Below are positions 43,388 through 51,522 of a DNA stretch of 57,708 nt, one piece after another; within the stretch, counting starts at the first letter, position 1, and every line of letters starts with the position of its first letter. The notes beneath the pieces were generated by a model, which saw only the letters and a list, made by a program, of their open reading frames with translations, was not told the origin of the DNA and made no database searches. This DNA comes from an uncultured Pelagibacteraceae bacterium (GTDB lineage: Bacteria > Pseudomonadota > Alphaproteobacteria > Pelagibacterales > Pelagibacteraceae). The position numbers were made by a program, and so were the translations under genes. The stretch lies in contig CACGBI010000006.1 of assembly GCA_902571235.1 (NCBI GenBank), positions 1 to 57,708 on the forward strand, given 5' to 3'.

Positions 43388-44467
43388 ATGAATAAAGAAT
43401 TCGTCAAATTTGATAAAGTAGATAAAAGTTACGATGGTAAAACTCTGGTCGTAAAAGACCTTCAACTAGATATTGAAGAGGGTGAGTTTGTAACTATGTT
43501 AGGACCATCTGGATCTGGTAAAACAACCTGCTTAATGATGTTAGCTGGATTTGAAACACCGACCCATGGTGAAATTTATTTAAATGGAAAAGCAATATCA
43601 AGTATTCCTCCTCATAAGAGAGGTATTGGAATGGTATTTCAAAACTATGCTTTATTTCCACACATGACTGTTTATGAAAATTTAGCTTTTCCTTTAAGAG
43701 TAAGAAAAATTCCAAAAGATGAGGCAGATAAGAAAATTGATAAAGCTTTATCGATGGTATCATTACAAGGTTTTGCAGATAGAATGCCAGGTCAGTTATC
43801 AGGAGGGCAACAACAAAGGGTAGCAGTTGCAAGATCTCTTGTATTTGATCCTCAACTAGTTTTAATGGATGAACCTTTAGGTGCCTTAGATAAAAATTTA
43901 AGAGAGAGTATGCAGTATGAAATCAAACATATTCACGAAAGTATTGGTGTAACAGTTGTTTATGTTACTCACGACCAAAGTGAAGCTCTAACAATGTCAA
44001 ATAGAATTGCAGTATTTAATGATGGAAAAGTACAACAACTTTCAAGTCCTGATGAACTTTACGAGAAACCAGTAAACTCTTTTGTTGCAGAATTCATCGG
44101 AGAAAATAATACCTTCGCAGGAGAAGTTTCGGATATTTCAGGAGGAAAATGTAAAGTAAAGATAGCTAATGCTGAAATATTAGCAAACCCTATTTCAGTT
44201 AAAGGAAAAGGTGAAAAAACAAAAATTTCTTTAAGACCTGAAAGAGCATTAATTAATCCAAGTGATAAAATGGACAATATTCATTCAGGAAAGATTGAAG
44301 AAGTGATTTATCACGGGGATCATACAAGAGTTAGAATAAATCTTTTAGGTAACAATCAATTTATTCTTAAAGTTCCAAATAGTTCAGCCAATATGGATAT
44401 CAAGCTAGGTAAAGATATCAAAATTGGATGGAATAGTGACGATGCTAGAGCTCTAGATCCAAAATAA
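43388..44467 (+). CDS. potA: ABC transporter ATPase, PotA-like
   Basis: The 359-residue ATPase has Walker A GPSGSGKTT, Q-loop FQNYALFPHMT, signature LSGGQQQR, Walker B LMDEPLGALD, and the C-terminal TOBE domain (about 270-355: EKTKISLRPERALI) typical of polyamine, opine and sulfate transporters. It leads the transporter genes of the plus-strand arm, 56 nt after the M24 gene. Substrate class is inferred from type only: polyamines, quaternary amines or related cations. Confidence 0.88.
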   Translation: MNKEFVKFDKVDKSYDGKTLVVKDLQLDIEEGEFVTMLGPSGSGKTTCLMMLAGFETPTHGEIYLNGKAISSIPPHKRGIGMVFQNYALFPHMTVYENLAFPLRVRKIPKDEADKKIDKALSMVSLQGFADRMPGQLSGGQQQRVAVARSLVFDPQLVLMDEPLGALDKNLRESMQYEIKHIHESIGVTVVYVTHDQSEALTMSNRIAVFNDGKVQQLSSPDELYEKPVNSFVAEFIGENNTFAGEVSDISGGKCKVKIANAEILANPISVKGKGEKTKISLRPERALINPSDKMDNIHSGKIEEVIYHGDHTRVRINLLGNNQFILKVPNSSANMDIKLGKDIKIGWNSDDARALDPK

Positions 44468-44506
44468 TAGCTGTTAAATAATCATAAAATTCACAAAAAT
44501 GGGCTG

Positions 44507-44535
44507 TTGACTCTCAGTACCTATCTTGCTGTAAT
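44507..44535 (+). promoter_or_regulatory. Internal promoter before the PotD-like binding protein gene
   Basis: A -35 TTGACT (44507-44512) and -10 TGTAAT (44530-44535) with an exact 17-nt spacer lie 36 nt before the ATG. A 10-bp palindrome CGTTTAAACG (44552-44561) and the ribosome site GAAGGAGA follow. This gives the binding protein its own transcript. Confidence 0.7.
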
Positions 44536-44571
44536 CATATTTTTAAAAAAACGTTTAAACGAAGGAGAATA

Positions 44572-45693
44572 ATGAAAAAAATTAGTAAATTATTACTAGC
44601 CATTTCTTTTGCTATCTCTGTAACTACTTCTGCATTTGCTGTAACAGCGGTGTCATGGGGTGGAGCTTACACAGAGTCTCAAAAGTTAGGTTATGGTGAT
44701 CCTACTGGTAAAAAACTTGGTATTACAATTAACTGGGTTGACTATTCAGGTGGATTATCTGAAATCAAAGCACAAAAAGAGGCTGGCAAAATTACGTGGG
44801 ATATAATCGACGTATTTGCTATGGACACTATTAATGGTTGTGATGAAGGATTATTTGTTGAATTTGATTTTGACAAAGACTTTCCACCAGCACCAGATGG
44901 AACTCCTGCAAGTAAAGACTTCTTTACTTCAATGCCAAGTAAATGTGCTGTAGGAAATATCTTATATTCTTGGAACTATGCTTATAACGTAAATAACGTT
45001 AAAGGTACTCCAAAGACTATTAAAGATTTCTTTAACACTAAAAAATTCCCTGGAAAAAGAGCTATCTACAAAAGCGCTTTAACTAACTTAGAGATCGCGT
45101 TAGCTGCAGATGGTATTAAACCAGGTAAAGGTGGAGCAAAAATCTATGAAGCTTTAAACACTGAAAAAGGTGTTCAAAGAGCTATGGATAAGATCAAAGA
45201 ATTATGTACAGATCCAAAAGGTGGATGTGTATTTTGGTCTGCAGGTGCTCAACCACCAGAATTATTAGTTTCAGGTGAAGTTGTAATGGCTACAGGTTGG
45301 AATGGTAGATTCTTCAATGCAGAAGTTGGAGAAGGTGCACCAATCAAACAAGTATGGGATGGACAAGGTCTTGACTACGAGTACTTCGTACAAGTTAAGG
45401 GTGGACCAAATGATGCTAACGGTATGGCCAAAAAAGCTTTAGCTATGATGACTAGTACAGAGATGTTAGCTGGAAGTGCAAAATACATTGCATACGCTCC
45501 TTGGAGAAAATCATCTATCGCGGTGATGGAAGCAGGTGAGCCTTGGTATAAAGATGGTAAGACTAACATGGTACCACAAATGCCAACAGCACCACAAAAC
45601 ACTAAAAACTATTTCTTAGTTGACCCAATTTTCTGGGCTGACAATGGAACAGAGCTTGGTGAGAAGTGGGAAGCTATGAAAGCTGGTCTATAA
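44572..45693 (+). CDS. Periplasmic substrate-binding protein, PotD-like
   Basis: The 373-residue protein has a signal peptide (cleavage after SAFA, about residue 23) and the cluster D/type 1 extracellular binding-protein fold: VSWGGAYTESQK, a domain crossover WDIIDVFAMDT, and YSWNYAYNVNNV. Aromatic and acidic residues for a cationic ligand are frequent, but the PotD specificity set is not obvious, so a polyamine label should be treated as class only. Four cysteines could form disulfides. It has its own promoter and terminator, indicating high expression. Confidence 0.85.
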   Translation: MKKISKLLLAISFAISVTTSAFAVTAVSWGGAYTESQKLGYGDPTGKKLGITINWVDYSGGLSEIKAQKEAGKITWDIIDVFAMDTINGCDEGLFVEFDFDKDFPPAPDGTPASKDFFTSMPSKCAVGNILYSWNYAYNVNNVKGTPKTIKDFFNTKKFPGKRAIYKSALTNLEIALAADGIKPGKGGAKIYEALNTEKGVQRAMDKIKELCTDPKGGCVFWSAGAQPPELLVSGEVVMATGWNGRFFNAEVGEGAPIKQVWDGQGLDYEYFVQVKGGPNDANGMAKKALAMMTSTEMLAGSAKYIAYAPWRKSSIAVMEAGEPWYKDGKTNMVPQMPTAPQNTKNYFLVDPIFWADNGTELGEKWEAMKAGL

Positions 45694-45730
45694 TTTAAGT
45701 TTTATTAAACTTAATTATATATTATAATTT

Positions 45731-45760
45731 AAGGGCGGTTATTTAATAACCGCCCTTTTT
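45731..45760 (+). terminator. Intrinsic terminator after the PotD-like gene
   Basis: AAGGGCGGTTA (45731-45741) pairs perfectly with TAACCGCCCTT (45747-45757), with a T run to 45760. The next gene's ATG is only 4 nt beyond, so the hairpin also covers the place where a ribosome site would be. Confidence 0.92.
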
Positions 45761-45764
45761 TATT

Positions 45765-47018
45765 ATGAGCTCAGAAACAAAACAAATTTTAACAACTGAC
45801 GGAATTCCTTTAGAGGTTAGTCTTAAGAAAGCTGAAAGAAGAAATAAGATTAAAGCTTTCTTGCTCGTCGCTCCTTTATTATTTTTTTTGATTATCACAT
45901 ATGTATTTCCAATTGGAGACATGTTGATGAGAAGTGTTGACGATAAGATGGTAACTGAAATGCTTCCTAAAACTTTTAAAGCAATGGAAACATGGGATGG
46001 AAAAGAATTACCTGAGGAAGAAGTTTTTGAGGCTTTTTACTTAGATTTTAGAAAGTTAGTCGATGAAAAACGTGAAGGTAAATTATCAACACAACTTAAT
46101 TATACAAAAAATGGTTTCAAAAGTATTATTAAAAAATTAAGAAGAAAATCCAAATCCTTTGAAGAGGGAAATTATAAAGAACAAATAATGGCCGTTCATA
46201 AAAGATGGGCGGATGTTGAATACTGGAAAGCAATCAAAAGAAGAGCTCCAGCATTTACAGGTCAAAAATACCTAAAAGGTATGGATATGTATAAGAATGA
46301 AAACGGGGATATAGTTAGTGTTGAAGAAGACAGAAGAATTCATAGAATTTTATGGCTAAGAACTTTGGAAATTGCATTTTTTGTAACATTATTTTGTTTT
46401 TTGATGGCCTATCCAATAGCTCATTTGTTAGCTACTTTACCTATGAAGTACAGTAACTTGCTAATGATCTGTGTCTTACTTCCGTTTTGGACATCTTTAC
46501 TTGTTAGAACCGCCAGTTGGATGATCTTGTTACAACAACAAGGAGTCGTAAATGATTTCTTTGTTGGAATAGGTTTAGTTGCTGACGATGCTAGACCAGA
46601 GATGATGTATAATAAAACCGGAACATATGTAGCTATGACACAAATTTTGCTGCCCTTTATGGTTTTACCTCTCTACAGCGTTATGAAAACTATTTCACCA
46701 AGTTTAATGAGAGCTGGAAAATCATTAGGTGGAACGCCAATTGTGGCTTTCTGGAAGGTTTATTTTCCTTTAACAATCCCAGGAATTGGAGCTGGTTGTT
46801 TGTTATGCTTTATATTAGCGATTGGCTATTATATCACCCCAGCATTAGTTGGAGGTGCTTCTGGTACTTTAATTAGTAATCAAATAGCATTTCATATGAA
46901 GAGCACACTCGATTGGAGTTTTGCATCAGCGATGGGCTTAATGTTGTTAAGTGGAGTGTTAGTGATTTACTGGATCTACAATAAAATAGTTGGAATAGAT
47001 AATATTAAATTAGGATAA
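45765..47018 (+). CDS. ABC transporter permease, PotB-like, with a large periplasmic insert
   Basis: The 417-residue permease has TM1 at about 31-53, then a hydrophilic, charged loop of about 140 residues (54-195) before TM2, and the EAA loop as MRAGKSLGGTPIVAFWKVYFP near the end. Ordinary PotB proteins have about 280 residues and a short loop here. The insert starts after the FPIGDMLMRSV signature. The ATG has no Shine-Dalgarno sequence and follows a terminator directly. Together with the PotC-like protein it should form the membrane channel. Confidence 0.85.
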   Translation: MSSETKQILTTDGIPLEVSLKKAERRNKIKAFLLVAPLLFFLIITYVFPIGDMLMRSVDDKMVTEMLPKTFKAMETWDGKELPEEEVFEAFYLDFRKLVDEKREGKLSTQLNYTKNGFKSIIKKLRRKSKSFEEGNYKEQIMAVHKRWADVEYWKAIKRRAPAFTGQKYLKGMDMYKNENGDIVSVEEDRRIHRILWLRTLEIAFFVTLFCFLMAYPIAHLLATLPMKYSNLLMICVLLPFWTSLLVRTASWMILLQQQGVVNDFFVGIGLVADDARPEMMYNKTGTYVAMTQILLPFMVLPLYSVMKTISPSLMRAGKSLGGTPIVAFWKVYFPLTIPGIGAGCLLCFILAIGYYITPALVGGASGTLISNQIAFHMKSTLDWSFASAMGLMLLSGVLVIYWIYNKIVGIDNIKLG

Positions 47019-47023
47019 ATATA

Positions 47024-47878
47024 ATGGCTTTACCAAAACATACAGAACTTCATTATAGAATTTGGCACTATTTTTACTTAACTATTTGTGGAGCAGTTTT
47101 CTTTTTTTTAATTGCACCGTTATTTGTAATATTTCCATTATCCTTTAATGCTGAAGAGTTTTTAAGTTTTTCTGATGGAATGAAAAGACTTGATCCAGAT
47201 GCTTTCTCATTAAGATGGTATAAAGATATGATTTATGGAACGAAAAATCCATGGGGGTTAGCTGCAAAGAATAGTTTTATAATTGCAATTTTTGCAACAA
47301 TAGGTTCTGTAATACTTGGCACAGTTGCTGCGTTAGGATTGAGCAGCAGACATATGCCTTACAAGGGTATAATTATGGCTGTATTGATCTCTCCTATGAT
47401 TGTTCCTTTGATTATTTCAGGTGTAGCAATATTCTTTTTTATGGCTAAAGCTGGTTTAGCAGCTACTCATACTGGTATAGTTTTAGCGCATATAATTTTA
47501 GGGACACCATTTGTTGTAATTACCGTTACTGCTACTTTATCTGGGTTTGATCATAGTGTAACAAGAGCTGCGGCAAGCCTTGGAAGTAATCCTGTAAATA
47601 CTTTTATGAAAATTACGTTACCATTAATTTTACCTGGTGTAATTTCTGGTGGGTTATTTGCATTCGTAACATCATTTGATGAAGTTGTAGTTGTTTTATT
47701 TTTAGCAGGACTTGAAAATACAACTATACCAATTCAAATGTGGACAGGTTTAAGAGAACAATTAAGTCCAACAATTCTTGCGGTTGCTACTTGTTTAATT
47801 ATTTTATCTACTTTAATATTGGTTACAGCTGAACTCTTAAGAAGAAGATCTGAGAGACTCAGAGGAATTAATCGATAG
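47024..47878 (+). CDS. ABC transporter permease, PotC-like
   Basis: The 284-residue permease has six predicted helices and the EAA loop RAAASLGSNPVNTFMKITLPL. A charged C-terminus (LLRRRSERLRG) is cytoplasmic. It follows the PotB-like gene by 5 nt and precedes the FadN-like gene by 13 nt, so the beta-oxidation gene may be the last member of the same transcript. Confidence 0.88.
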   Translation: MALPKHTELHYRIWHYFYLTICGAVFFFLIAPLFVIFPLSFNAEEFLSFSDGMKRLDPDAFSLRWYKDMIYGTKNPWGLAAKNSFIIAIFATIGSVILGTVAALGLSSRHMPYKGIIMAVLISPMIVPLIISGVAIFFFMAKAGLAATHTGIVLAHIILGTPFVVITVTATLSGFDHSVTRAAASLGSNPVNTFMKITLPLILPGVISGGLFAFVTSFDEVVVVLFLAGLENTTIPIQMWTGLREQLSPTILAVATCLIILSTLILVTAELLRRRSERLRGINR

Positions 47879-47891
47879 TAAATAAAATTTC

Positions 47892-50114
47892 ATGAAGATT
47901 AAAAGTGTAGTGGTAATTGGCTCAGGAACAATGGGAAGCGGTATTGCAGCTCACTTATGTAATGCCAATGTACCTGTTACGCTGCTTGATTTAAAAACAG
48001 AAATCAGTGAAAAAGCCAGAGAAAGAATTCATAAATCACGACCCCCTCTATTAATTGATAAATCCAAAATAAATAATATTAAAGTTGGAAATATTTCAGA
48101 CAATTTTGATGTCGTAAAAGAAGCTGATTGGATTGTAGAGGCAGTAGTTGAGAGAATTGATATTAAACATGAAATTTACGAAAAAATTTTTAAAGTAAGA
48201 AAAGATGGCGCAATAGTTTCATCAAATACATCTTCAATTCCAATTAAAGTTTTGTCTGAACATTTATCAGATGTCGAAAAAAAAGATTTTTGTATAACGC
48301 ATTTTTTTAATCCAGTGAGATATATGGGATTATTAGAAATCGTTAAAAATGAAAATAATGATCTAAATAAAATTAATCAGCTAAAAGAATTTTGTGAAAT
48401 TGAACTAGGTAAGGGGGCAATTGTTTGCAATGATACTCCTGGTTTTTTAGGAAACAGAGTTGGTGTTTATGCAATGCAAGTTGCAATGACTGAAGCTTTT
48501 AAGATGAAGCTTTCTGTTGAAGAAGCAGATGCAATTTTTGGAAGACCGATGGGTATTCCTAAAACAGGTGTATTTGGATTGTATGATTTAATTGGCATTG
48601 ATTTAATGGCTGATGTTTTGAAAAGCTTTATTAAAGAATTACCAGAAACAGATGAGTTTCATGAAGTAGCAAAAGAAATTCCATTAGTAAAAAAACTAAT
48701 TGAGACAGGTTATACAGGAAGAAAAGGTAAAGGCGGTTTTTATCGAATGAACAAAACCGGAGCCAGTAAAATCATGGAAGCTATCAATCTTGAAACTGGA
48801 GACTACTCTCCTAGCAAAAAGATTGATGTTAAATCGGATAAAGTGGATCTAAAGAAATTAATAAATAGAAAAGATAAGTATGGTGAATATGCTTGGTCAG
48901 TTTTATCTAAAATAATCAAATATGCTTCTTCGCTAGTTCCAAATATTACTAAAGAATTTAATGATATAGATGAGGCAATGAGACTAGGTTTTAACTGGGC
49001 CAAAGGACCTTTTGAGATGCTTGAAGAAATAGGTGTAAAAGATTTCTTTAATAGAGTTGATGATTTTGCAGGAAATAATTTTTTAGAAAATTTATCAAAA
49101 ACTAAAAATGAAGATTTTTATGGTGAGAGACAGAAATATACGAACATAGAAACTTTAGGAAAAGTTAAGAAAACAGCATCTAGCCTAGATGGAAACGACT
49201 CTGCAAAAATTTATAGGTTTAATGATTATAACATTGTTGAATTTACTACTAAAGCCAATGCATTGGATTATGATTCAATGGATGCTTTAAAAAAAGCTAC
49301 TGACAAACCTTTAATTATAATAAATGAAAGTATGCAGTTTTCTGCTGGAGTAAACTTAACCTATACAATGCAGTTTGCTGATAAAAAGGATTTCAAATCA
49401 ATTGAAAAATTTATCAAATATTTTCAAGAAACATGTAAACATCTAAAATATTCAAAACATCCAGTTATTTCAGCTCCATCAGGATTAACTTTAGGTGGTG
49501 GATTTGAAGTTATGGTACAAAGTAATTTTGTTGCATCACATACCAACATTGTCGTTGGATTAGTTGAGACTATTGTTGGATTAATTCCAGCTGGTGGTGG
49601 TTGCAAAGAAATGTTAGCAAGATGGTTAAGCACTGAAGAGGCAAAGGCAGATCCAAATTACGCACCTTTAAAAGTTTTTGACATCATTGGTTATGGTAAA
49701 ACAGCCACCTCTCCAGTTGAGGCAGAACCAATGAAATATTTGAGACCAGAGGATAAGAAAATAATGAATAGAAATAGTTTATTAGAAGTTTCTAAAAAAA
49801 TTCTCATGGAAAACAAAAGTTTTAAAGCACCAAATGAATTTAAATTTAAACTACCAGGCAAGGCTGTAAGAGGGGAAATGGATAAAATTTTAGATAAACT
49901 TTATAATGATAAAGTTATTTTAGATCATGGTGTTGTAGTCGCAAAAGAATTAGCACATGTCTTAAGCGGAGGAGATACCTCAATTGATAAAACTTTATCA
50001 GAAGATGATTTATTTAAATTAGAACTAGATGCTTTTATGAGATTAATTGAAACTCAAAAAACCCAAGATAGAATAAAGCATACTTTAGCTACTGGTAAAC
50101 CTTTAGTTAATTAA
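47892..50114 (+). CDS. Bifunctional 3-hydroxyacyl-CoA dehydrogenase/enoyl-CoA hydratase (FadN-like order)
   Basis: The 740-residue protein has the NAD-binding 3-hydroxyacyl-CoA dehydrogenase part first (GSGTMGSGIAAHL near residue 10, ITHFFNPVRYM, then two C-terminal dehydrogenase domains) and an enoyl-CoA hydratase/isomerase domain in the last 300 residues (VISAPSGLTLGGGFEV and IVGLIPAGGG). This domain order is that of FadN, the reverse of FadB. It performs hydration and oxidation in beta-oxidation or in degradation of CoA-linked acids. It follows the ABC transporter by 13 nt. Its end overlaps the convergent cyclophilin end by 12 nt. Confidence 0.9.
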   Translation: MKIKSVVVIGSGTMGSGIAAHLCNANVPVTLLDLKTEISEKARERIHKSRPPLLIDKSKINNIKVGNISDNFDVVKEADWIVEAVVERIDIKHEIYEKIFKVRKDGAIVSSNTSSIPIKVLSEHLSDVEKKDFCITHFFNPVRYMGLLEIVKNENNDLNKINQLKEFCEIELGKGAIVCNDTPGFLGNRVGVYAMQVAMTEAFKMKLSVEEADAIFGRPMGIPKTGVFGLYDLIGIDLMADVLKSFIKELPETDEFHEVAKEIPLVKKLIETGYTGRKGKGGFYRMNKTGASKIMEAINLETGDYSPSKKIDVKSDKVDLKKLINRKDKYGEYAWSVLSKIIKYASSLVPNITKEFNDIDEAMRLGFNWAKGPFEMLEEIGVKDFFNRVDDFAGNNFLENLSKTKNEDFYGERQKYTNIETLGKVKKTASSLDGNDSAKIYRFNDYNIVEFTTKANALDYDSMDALKKATDKPLIIINESMQFSAGVNLTYTMQFADKKDFKSIEKFIKYFQETCKHLKYSKHPVISAPSGLTLGGGFEVMVQSNFVASHTNIVVGLVETIVGLIPAGGGCKEMLARWLSTEEAKADPNYAPLKVFDIIGYGKTATSPVEAEPMKYLRPEDKKIMNRNSLLEVSKKILMENKSFKAPNEFKFKLPGKAVRGEMDKILDKLYNDKVILDHGVVVAKELAHVLSGGDTSIDKTLSEDDLFKLELDAFMRLIETQKTQDRIKHTLATGKPLVN

Positions 50115-50750
50115 CATCCTAATTGAATTTATAAAGTCAGGTCTTAATACATATTGTGACTTGTCTAGATATTTAATTTTTTCTAAAGCTTTTAAGCCAT
50201 AAATTACTTTTCCAATAGGAGTATATTCAGTTTCATACAAAGGCTCATCTCTCAGCACAATAAAGAACTGACTATCTTCGGTATTATATTTTTGCGTTCT
50301 AGCTAAAGCAACAGTGCCTTTGTCAAAATCAAAGGGTGTATCTACTTCAGAATTGATAGTTCCTAATCCTGATTTTCCTGTTCCAATTTTTCCATAATCT
50401 ATATTCTCTCTTTTTCCAAATTCTAAATCTCCAGCCTGAACAAGTGTATCTTTAATTACTCTATGAAAAGCAACATCATCATAAGCTCTAGATTTTACCA
50501 GAGTTATAAATCTTTTTACTCCATTAGGAGAAATCTCAGGATAAAGTTGAATTATAACATTTCCACAAGGCACATTTAATATGGCTATGTTAGCAGGATT
50601 ATCAAATTTAATTTTATTAGGATCATAATCTTTAACAAATAAGCATTTATCTTTTATTAGAAGAAAAGAACCTAACGAAAAAATTGCTAAAGTAATGACA
50701 AAAATAAGAATTACTATTTCAGATCTAGATGCTTTAACTTTTTCAATCAT
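50103..50750 (-). CDS. Membrane-anchored cyclophilin-type peptidyl-prolyl isomerase
   Basis: The 215-residue protein has an N-terminal anchor (about 10-32: EIVILIFVITLAIFSLGSFL) and a cyclophilin domain with FHRVIKDTLVQAGD, FFIVLRD and TPIGKVIYGLKALEKI. It folds or isomerises proline bonds in exported proteins in the periplasm. The domain is the small bacterial form. Its ATG (50750) overlaps the stop of the upstream zincin gene by 4 nt, forming a two-gene secreted unit. Confidence 0.88.
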   Translation of the reverse strand: MIEKVKASRSEIVILIFVITLAIFSLGSFLLIKDKCLFVKDYDPNKIKFDNPANIAILNVPCGNVIIQLYPEISPNGVKRFITLVKSRAYDDVAFHRVIKDTLVQAGDLEFGKRENIDYGKIGTGKSGLGTINSEVDTPFDFDKGTVALARTQKYNTEDSQFFIVLRDEPLYETEYTPIGKVIYGLKALEKIKYLDKSQYVLRPDFINSIRMLIN

Positions 50751-51469
50751 AAAATAAAATCTTTATCAATTTTTAATAAATTATTTTTAATAAATTGAAT
50801 CTTTTTATTTAAAATAGGATCAATATTACTTAAATCTGAATCAATCATTAAATGAGAGAAAACTTCAGCCATATCCTCCGAAGCTGTCGACCTAGAATAC
50901 TCAGTGAAAAACCCATCAGTCTTTTTATAAGTATCCAATCCTATTTTATTGGTACATGTAGAACATTCTGCATATTTAAAATTTTCAACATTAAAATTTG
51001 ACCATATTTTTTCATCAAATAATTCTTTATAGCTGTCATTTATTATGTGAAATACTTCGTGATGAATTACTCTTTCAAAATAACTTTCATTAAATTTTAA
51101 GTCTAGAATTAAAGTTTTCATTACATTATCTGGGATACCAGCAGTTTTAATTTTTGATATGGATAAATCTTCACAAAGAACAATGTATTTTAGATTTATT
51201 TTTCTTAGAAATTTCTGATCATATCTATCTAAATTTTTTTTAATAATCTTATATTTTTTATCTAGAAAATTTTTTTCTGAGTTAAAACAATTAATATTGT
51301 TATCTACACCTATCGTGAATGGTTGTTTAGCGTAAACATATCTAAGTTTATTTGAAGTATTTATCTCATAAACTTCAAGATTAGGAATCTTTATCAAGTT
51401 ATAAATTGTATCAGCTTGTGCTTGAGTAAAGATAAATAAAGATAATAAAATTAATCTAATTAAGTTCAT
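50747..51469 (-). CDS. Secreted zincin-like metallopeptidase (HEXXH)
   Basis: The 240-residue protein has a signal peptide (about 1-19, cleavage near AQA-D) and the zinc motif His137-Glu138-Val-Phe-His141 (VIHHEVFH), with a downstream acidic helix ASEDMAEVFSHLM (196-208) offering a third ligand (Glu198 or Glu202). Two cysteine pairs (CSTC at 169-172) may bind metal or form disulfides. Similar orphan secreted zincins exist but I do not recognise a named family. It is coupled to the cyclophilin gene. Confidence 0.7.
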   Translation of the reverse strand: MNLIRLILLSLFIFTQAQADTIYNLIKIPNLEVYEINTSNKLRYVYAKQPFTIGVDNNINCFNSEKNFLDKKYKIIKKNLDRYDQKFLRKINLKYIVLCEDLSISKIKTAGIPDNVMKTLILDLKFNESYFERVIHHEVFHIINDSYKELFDEKIWSNFNVENFKYAECSTCTNKIGLDTYKKTDGFFTEYSRSTASEDMAEVFSHLMIDSDLSNIDPILNKKIQFIKNNLLKIDKDFIL

Positions 51470-51522
51470 AAATTTACATATAGAAGATATTCCAATTTAA
51501 AAGAATGTGATACAATTTTACT

